Source of the DNA: Carallia brachiata
Lineage: Eukaryota; Streptophyta; Magnoliopsida; Malpighiales; Rhizophoraceae
Direction: 5' to 3'
Assembly (NCBI GenBank): GCA_021464245.1
Contig: JADCRB010000031.1
Location: 2,951,651-3,015,650 of the forward strand
Length of the DNA stretch: 64,000 nucleotides
Below are positions 58,705 through 64,000 of this stretch, piece after piece (the first letter of the stretch is position 1; each line of letters opens with the position of its first letter). The position numbers and the translations under genes were made by a program. The notes below the pieces were generated by a model that searched no databases, was not told the DNA's origin, and saw only the letters and a program-made list of their open reading frames with translations.

Positions 58705-61362
58705 ATGGCAGGTGGAGGATTTGTAGATGGGGAAAATATGAAAAGGGCTCATCGGTATGAGTACAAGATCACTGGTTACTTCATCTTTGCTTGCGTCGTT
58801 GCGGCTCTTGGTGGATCCCTCTTTGGCTATGATCTTGGTGTTTCTGGTAAGTTGTTTCCCTTCCTTTTCTCTCATTGTTTTTGATTACTTCCATGTGTAT
58901 GTGCATTTTTCTTGTTCCCTTTTTGTTCATAATAATTTCCACTCATAAACTGAGTTTCAGGAATACCATATGATTAAACATTGTTTGTGAAATCAAAGGT
59001 TTATGTTGTGACTTCTTTTCTTCTTCTTCTTCTTATTTTTCTTCCCCTCCTTTGTTTGTGATTTGTTGGGTTTGTATCTGATAACAAATGATGAAGAATG
59101 ACGTTTTTTTCTTTGTTGCCAAAGTCAACTTCTCAATGTTTTACATGATAGTTCATGAACTTTGTTTCTGAGGGTGACAGACAGCTACTTTTGATTAATT
59201 TATTATAATGAATAATAATCATCTCCATTTGTTTGCATTCTAGTTTCTTATCTTTGTTGAGAAATTTCCCTGTGAAAAGAGAAGGGTAGAAAATGATATT
59301 TAAATAAAAACTTGAGAGAAATATTAGGCCCTGCAGTGGTGTCTAAATCTAATGATGGCTTCGAAATATCCTTTGCAGTGAAATTTAAAGATGAACTTTG
59401 AAAACCAAGATGGGGGCCCTTATGAATTTTCATTTTCTGAAAGAGTTTTTCCGGCTTCTAGTCAGTTGGTGATATGCACTTATCTCTAATAATTGAGAAC
59501 AGTTCAATGATGTCTAGTCTCCAGTATGGACCACAGGAATATTCCTTTCCAGTTTTCCTTTTCGTGGCAAACGAAAAATTAGGTAATTAGAGAAAATTTA
59601 TCTCAAGCAAACTTAGCCAATCTAGGAAAAAATTTGTCCTTAACAAATCGATATAGCTGAAACAGGAATTTGTTTCTTTGAGGCAACAATGGGGAAAAAC
59701 GGAATTGCAAATTTAACATTTGCAAAGGCCACTAGCTTAACCATTCTGGACGGTTTGAACTGAACTTGTAAACTGGCTTCAGGTGGAGTCACTTCCATGG
59801 ACGATTTCTTGAAGGAGTTCTTTCCTAAAGTGTACAGAAGGAAGCAAAAGCATCTCAACGAGACAGATTACTGTAAATATGACAACCAGTTACTCACACT
59901 GTTTACCTCTTCGCTGTACTTTGCTGCCCTTGTGTCCACATTCGGGGCCTCCCATGTCACCAGAAACAAAGGCCGGAGAGCCAGCATCATTGTTGGATCG
60001 ATAAGCTTTTTTTTAGGAGCAGTCCTCAATGCAGCTGCAGTGAACATTTCAATGCTGATCATAGGGCGAATCTTACTCGGTGTAGGCATTGGGTTTGGCA
60101 ATCAAGTAGGTCCAATGCTCTAAAAGGCAAAACCTTACAAGTTTTGTATTGGCTTCATTATGTTACTGACTGCATTGATGTTGTGATAATGCAGGCTGTT
60201 CCCCTCTATCTTTCGGAAATGGCTCCAGCAAAAGTCCGTGGAGCAGTTAACCAATTGTTTCAACTGACAACTTGCTTAGGAATCTTGATAGCCAACCTTA
60301 TAAATTATGGAACTGAAAAGATCCATCCTTGGGGTTGGAGGTTATCTCTCGGTTTAGCTACTGTTCCTGCAACTCTAATGTTCGTAGGGGGTGTTTTCCT
60401 TCCCGAGACTCCTAATAGTCTTGTTGAGCAAGGCAGATTAGAAGAAGGAAGAAAAATATTGGAGAAAGTCAGGGGTACTACAAACGTTAATGCAGAGTTT
60501 GCTGATCTTGTTGATGCAAGTAACGCAGCTCGTGCCATAGAGCATCCATTTAAGAATCTTCTCAAAAGAAAAAATCGCCCTCAATTGATAATAGGAGCTC
60601 TGGGAATCCCTGCATTCCAACAGCTCACTGGCATGAACTCTATACTCTTCTATGCTCCCGTCATATTCCAAAGCTTGGGTTTTGGCTCTGGGGCATCTCT
60701 ATATTCATCTGTTATAACCAGCGGAGCACTTGTTGCCGGAGCTCTCATTTCAATGGCCTTAGTGGACAAATTTGGCAGAAGAGCTTTCTTTCTAGAAGCT
60801 GGTACCGAGATGTTTTGCTACATGGTAATGACATATCTAGACCCAATAATTCTTCTAAACTCTTTGTTTAGTGACTGCAAGTTTACTTACTTCACCTTTT
60901 GGTTTGCAGGTGGCTGTGGCCATAACTTTGGCTCTCAAGTTCGGACAAGGCGTAACCCTCCCAAAAGGAATCGGCATCTTCCTCGTGATCATCATATGCT
61001 TGTTTGTCTTGGCCTATGGAAGATCTTGGGGCCCTCTGGGATGGCTAGTTCCAAGCGAGATCTTCCCCTTGGAGACAAGGTCAGCTGGCCAGAGCATAGT
61101 GGTCTGTGTCAACATGCTCTTCACAGCCCTGATAGCTCAATGTTTTCTTGTGTCGCTCTGCCACCTCCGATACGGAATTTTCTTACTCTTTGCCGGCCTG
61201 ATTGTGATTATGAGTAGCTTCATTTTCTTCCTCTTGCCGGAAACAAAGCAAATTCCAATAGAAGAGATATATCTTCTGTGGCAAAATCACTGGTTCTGGA
61301 AGAAAATAGTGGGAGATGGGGACCAAGATGGAAAGAATGGCAAGACAAGGTCACAATTCTAA
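58705..61362 (+). CDS. Sugar transport protein, STP14-like monosaccharide/H+ symporter
   Basis: There are four exons: 58705-58846, 59783-60105, 60195-60824 and 60910-61362, all with GT-AG introns and phases that join without a break, giving 515 aa. This is the usual STP length. It belongs to the major facilitator superfamily with 12 expected membrane helices. Visible motifs are GGSLFGYDLGVSGG in helix 1, the loop [35 protein letters not shown] around helix 4-5, and FLPETPNSLVEQG before the central loop. Further on are FQQLTGMNSILFYAP, VDKFGRRAFFLEAG and the C-terminal LLPETKQIPIEE. STP proteins import hexoses with protons at the plasma membrane. Wording is closest to Arabidopsis STP14, a galactose-preferring member, but substrate is inferred. 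Intron 1 is 936 nt. Confidence 0.95.
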
Positions 61363-62119
61363 AATATCCTGAAATGGGTCTAAATAAGTTTTATGATTTT
61401 TTATGTTGCAACGCAAACACATCATATTCTACAATGGCTTCAAGTTCATCTGCAAACTGTAATACACGTACTGCCTATGTTGATAGAGATGCTTTCATTT
61501 CCTCAAATTTGTCTGTCCAGTTGCCACGTTATTATGGTTTATATTGCTCAAGTGCTATATATAGATATATCCCAAACTTGATACTCAGAATTCAGGACCC
61601 GATCTCAACCAATAAGTACCCATTAAAGTTCCATTTCCCTTTTATTAGAAGCCCGCCAATGGGTGACAAATTCCGATTGGCTCCATGGTTGAACATAAAA
61701 ATTTAGCTAAGAAAATGAACTAAAATGCTCTATAAACTGCGGAAAATGAAATGGATTCTATTAAGGGATAATACAGAGACTGAAAGATAAATATTACCGA
61801 ATTAATTACTTAGAGCAGTTAATTCATTGGTATTATATTAAAAAGGAGATTAGGAGTTTACTTCTCCCTTCTTCTAATTCATCTTACTCGAATTGTACTA
61901 GACAAATTTTACTTTTTAAGCCATTCCACATACCTACAATCCAACGGAAGTAACGGAAAAGAAAGGGTATTTTGGTAAAATCACAACACTGATTGAGCAG
62001 AGATCAGGATCCCCTTTCCCGCCTTTTCGTAAAACCACCCAGCAGTCAATTGGTGACCATTAACCAACCAACTACCCGCGCCGCCCTGTCTCTCTCTCTC
62101 TGTCTCTCTCTCTCTCTAG
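61363..62119. other. 3' flank of the transporter and leader of LTPG gene 5
   Basis: No other gene recognised. A CT microsatellite (tctctctctc with tg breaks) at about 62089-62117 ends directly before the LTPG gene 5 start codon, probably in its 5' leader. Confidence 0.5.
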
Positions 62120-63328
62120 ATGCCGACCATGAATATTCTTTTTACCCTCATTTTCGCCGCCGCTCTCCTCCTCGCCGCCGCTGAACCGCCGTCATTGACG
62201 GGCTGCACCGACGAGCTCGTCGCGTTCTCGCCATGCCTTGGCTACGTTTCGGCAGCGCCTAACAACGTCACGGACACTGTCACTTCTCAGTGCTGCGACG
62301 CCTTCTCCAAGACCTTCGATTCCGGCGCCGGTAACTGCTTCTGTTACCTCCTCGAGCGGCCTCTGATCCTCGGCTTCCCGCTGAACGCGTCGAGATTGTC
62401 TTCCCTGCCTTCTGTTTGTGCTTCCTTGAACGCGAGCTGGACGATCATCATTGGCGGTTCTTTGGAATCGATTTGTTCCGGTTCGTATTTTAATCAAAAC
62501 TCCTAGACTTCTGATTTCTTTAGGTTTTTCTCGATTAATTTTTTGAATATTTTAGGCATTTGAGAATTTCGTGAAAAATAGCCCAAAGTAGGACGCATTT
62601 TCAAGATTGATCATGGCTTCTCTCTCCTTTATTGTCATTGATTTTCTAAGTTTTAATTAGTGAGTAGAAAATTACTAGTATTATGACAAGGAGGTTAGGT
62701 TTCATCCACATCTATTCCAAATTCTCAATCCGTAGTTATAATATAGATATTGGCATTCTTTTGAGACAAAAAGAAAAAAAGAACGAAAAAAAAAAAAGAT
62801 TGTTCATCGCTTCTTCTTTTAAGTTTTAACATTGTCATGATAATGAGTGAATGGTTGCTGCTTTCATGACTGACCCATAATTCTACCATTTATGTTCCCA
62901 ATGTCCTTCTTGGTGAAGCAGGTTCACCTCCGCTGCCTCCTCTACAAAATGAATCAGCTCCATGATTCCGCTACCAGCTTCTGGTAAGCAACCTCAACAT
63001 TTCTTCTTTGACTATCCATGGAATTGTTCTTGTTTGTTGAATTACACGGGATTTAATCGATTATCTCCAATGGGATGAACAAAAATGGTGATTTTGTGAC
63101 TGTCTTGCAGGTTCTAATGAATCTGCAACTACTTCAGTAGGCTCCCCTATGAAAGCTGCTAAAAGTTCACCTTCCCCTTTGAGTTCTGCCCCAGAATCTG
63201 TTGTCGGATCCCTAACACCACCAGCACCACCAGCCAGAACTTCATCTGCAATGGCTCGTATCAGCTTCAGCAAGAGTTGGTTTCCATCCGGACTGTTGGC
63301 TTCCCTTCTTGTCTTTGCTCAACTGTAA
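62120..63328 (+). CDS. LTPG-like lipid-transfer protein, gene 5, with disrupted middle exon
   Basis: Exon 1 is 62120-62480 and the last exon 63111-63328. Both have good splice sites and join in frame to a 192-aa protein. It has a signal peptide (about 1-21), eight cysteines at 29, 39, 58, 59, 73, 75, 100 and 119, a Ser/Pro-rich linker and a hydrophobic SGLLASLLVFAQL tail. Between them, 62922-62983 (62 nt) has AG and GT borders and encodes GSPPLPPLQNESAP before an in-frame TGA at 62963-62965. Its length is not a multiple of three. Including it would give a 134-aa secreted protein without a GPI signal, and skipping it restores the anchored form. It is GC-richer at the start and divergent from the 48-55 kb cluster. 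Confidence 0.8.
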
Positions 63329-63768
63329 GGACAGGCTTTGCGCGCCTTCAACTAGTTAGCAGACTAGCTTTCAAGAAAATGAATGTCACTGTGCAGCTCT
63401 TATAGAACCCCCAATTTTGGAACATCATCTGAGTTCTCGTTAATCTTTTGAGCAGAGGGCCAAGAAATTCTTTGGTCCAAATAGCAGTATTGCATCCAAT
63501 CAAGTCTTTCTCCCAATGAATTTACAAAATAAATCACTTCATATTCTGCAAGTCATATTCAACTAGCAATTTTGCAACAAAATATATCAATACGAAAATT
63601 CTGAGAAGCAAACGTTGTTATCACACCAGAGCTCATGGTTAACATCAGCCCGCAACCTACTTGGGCAGGATTACATGAATCCATGAGGGCATCCTATCAA
63701 AGTTCAAAAGTGGTTTTGACGGGCAAAATTAACACATCTTTTAGGCACACGCAAACATTGACCAATTT
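63329..63768. other. 3' flanks of two converging genes
   Basis: Lies between the LTPG gene 5 stop and the stop of the minus-strand exon at 63769. No other feature was seen. Confidence 0.4.
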
Positions 63769-63944
63769 TCACCGCCAACCTTCAGACCACTCGTCCTCAT
63801 CTTTAACAGGTTTTGAAATTTCTGCTGGAAACGGCTCTTGGTGCCATCCTTCAGAGAGCTGGGGCTCTTCTTCATCATTGTTGGCAAAATCCTCCACCCC
63901 CTGGTGTTCATAAAAAGCCTCCTCCCTTTCTGGAAGCGCACAAC
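63769..63944 (-). CDS. Last exon of an unidentified minus-strand gene (partial)
   Basis: The minus strand after an acceptor-like ttatcag (63945 and up) is open to a stop at 63769-63771. It encodes a strongly acidic tail containing EREEAFYEH, FANNDEEEPQLSEGW and KPVKDEDEWSEGWR. The amino-acid use is unlike chance AT-rich DNA here. The gene continues past the right edge of the window. No family was recognised. A longer open frame in another register (63741-63995) was judged a shadow. Confidence 0.5.
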
Positions 63945-64000
63945 CTGATAAGAGTCATGGTCTACACAATGCCACAAAAGCTTATTCCAATGCACATCCT

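Noticed and set aside
63741..63995. 84-codon minus ORF at the right edge
   Set aside because: The acidic tail in the neighbouring register, with a clean acceptor site, is the better coding candidate.

Overview
The window reads as nuclear DNA of a flowering plant, very probably a eudicot. It has AT-rich intergenic DNA, genes split by GT-AG introns, a nuclear tRNA-Arg(UCU) gene, plant-specific families (FLZ zinc finger, DUF1677, GPI-anchored lipid-transfer proteins, an STP sugar transporter) and a dense layer of plant transposons. The species cannot be named from the sequence alone.

Left part (1-26 kb): gene-poor. It has a small DUF1677 gene (4.0-4.4 kb, minus) and a full-length but reading-frame-broken Ty3/gypsy chromovirus (7092-13299) with 853/855-bp LTRs and a perfect 5-bp target duplication. 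A Mutator-like MITE (16060-17717) is split by a rearranged fragment of an endogenous plant pararetrovirus. A small MITE with an 8-bp duplication (21995-22154) and the 3' tail of a LINE (about 23.2-23.5 kb) follow.

Middle part (26-44 kb): an FLZ-domain gene (26.2-27.3 kb, minus) with one apparent frameshift, tRNA-Arg (33434-33506, minus), a large fold-back repeat (34.1-35.3 kb) bracketed by two copies of a roughly 0.5-kb MITE, a second copy of the Mutator-like MITE (36848-37313) and two divergent GNAT acetyltransferase pseudogenes (41.5-43.1 kb).

Right part (44-64 kb): gene-rich. A decayed but intron-containing CDC73 (Paf1 complex) copy lies next to a cluster of GPI-anchored lipid-transfer protein genes: three on the minus strand (47.8-51.9 kb) and one on the plus strand (53.8-55.3 kb). 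An intact TRIM retrotransposon (53033-53541) sits between them. The neighbourhood resembles Arabidopsis CDC73 next to LTPG genes on chromosome 3. A third copy of the Mutator-like MITE (56694-57158), an intact four-exon STP14-like sugar/H+ symporter gene (58705-61362), a fifth LTPG-like gene with a frame-disrupting middle exon (62120-63328) and the last exon of an unidentified minus-strand gene (63769-63944) complete the window.

The lipid-transfer proteins and the sugar transporter are secretory or plasma-membrane products. The FLZ, DUF1677 and CDC73 entries are nuclear or signalling factors. Nothing indicates an operon or coordinated gene cluster beyond tandem duplication of the LTPG genes. 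No clearly undescribed multi-gene system was found. The most unusual structures are the nested pararetrovirus/MITE locus, the decayed CDC73 copy inside conserved synteny, and the LTPG gene whose reading frame works only if exon 2 is skipped.
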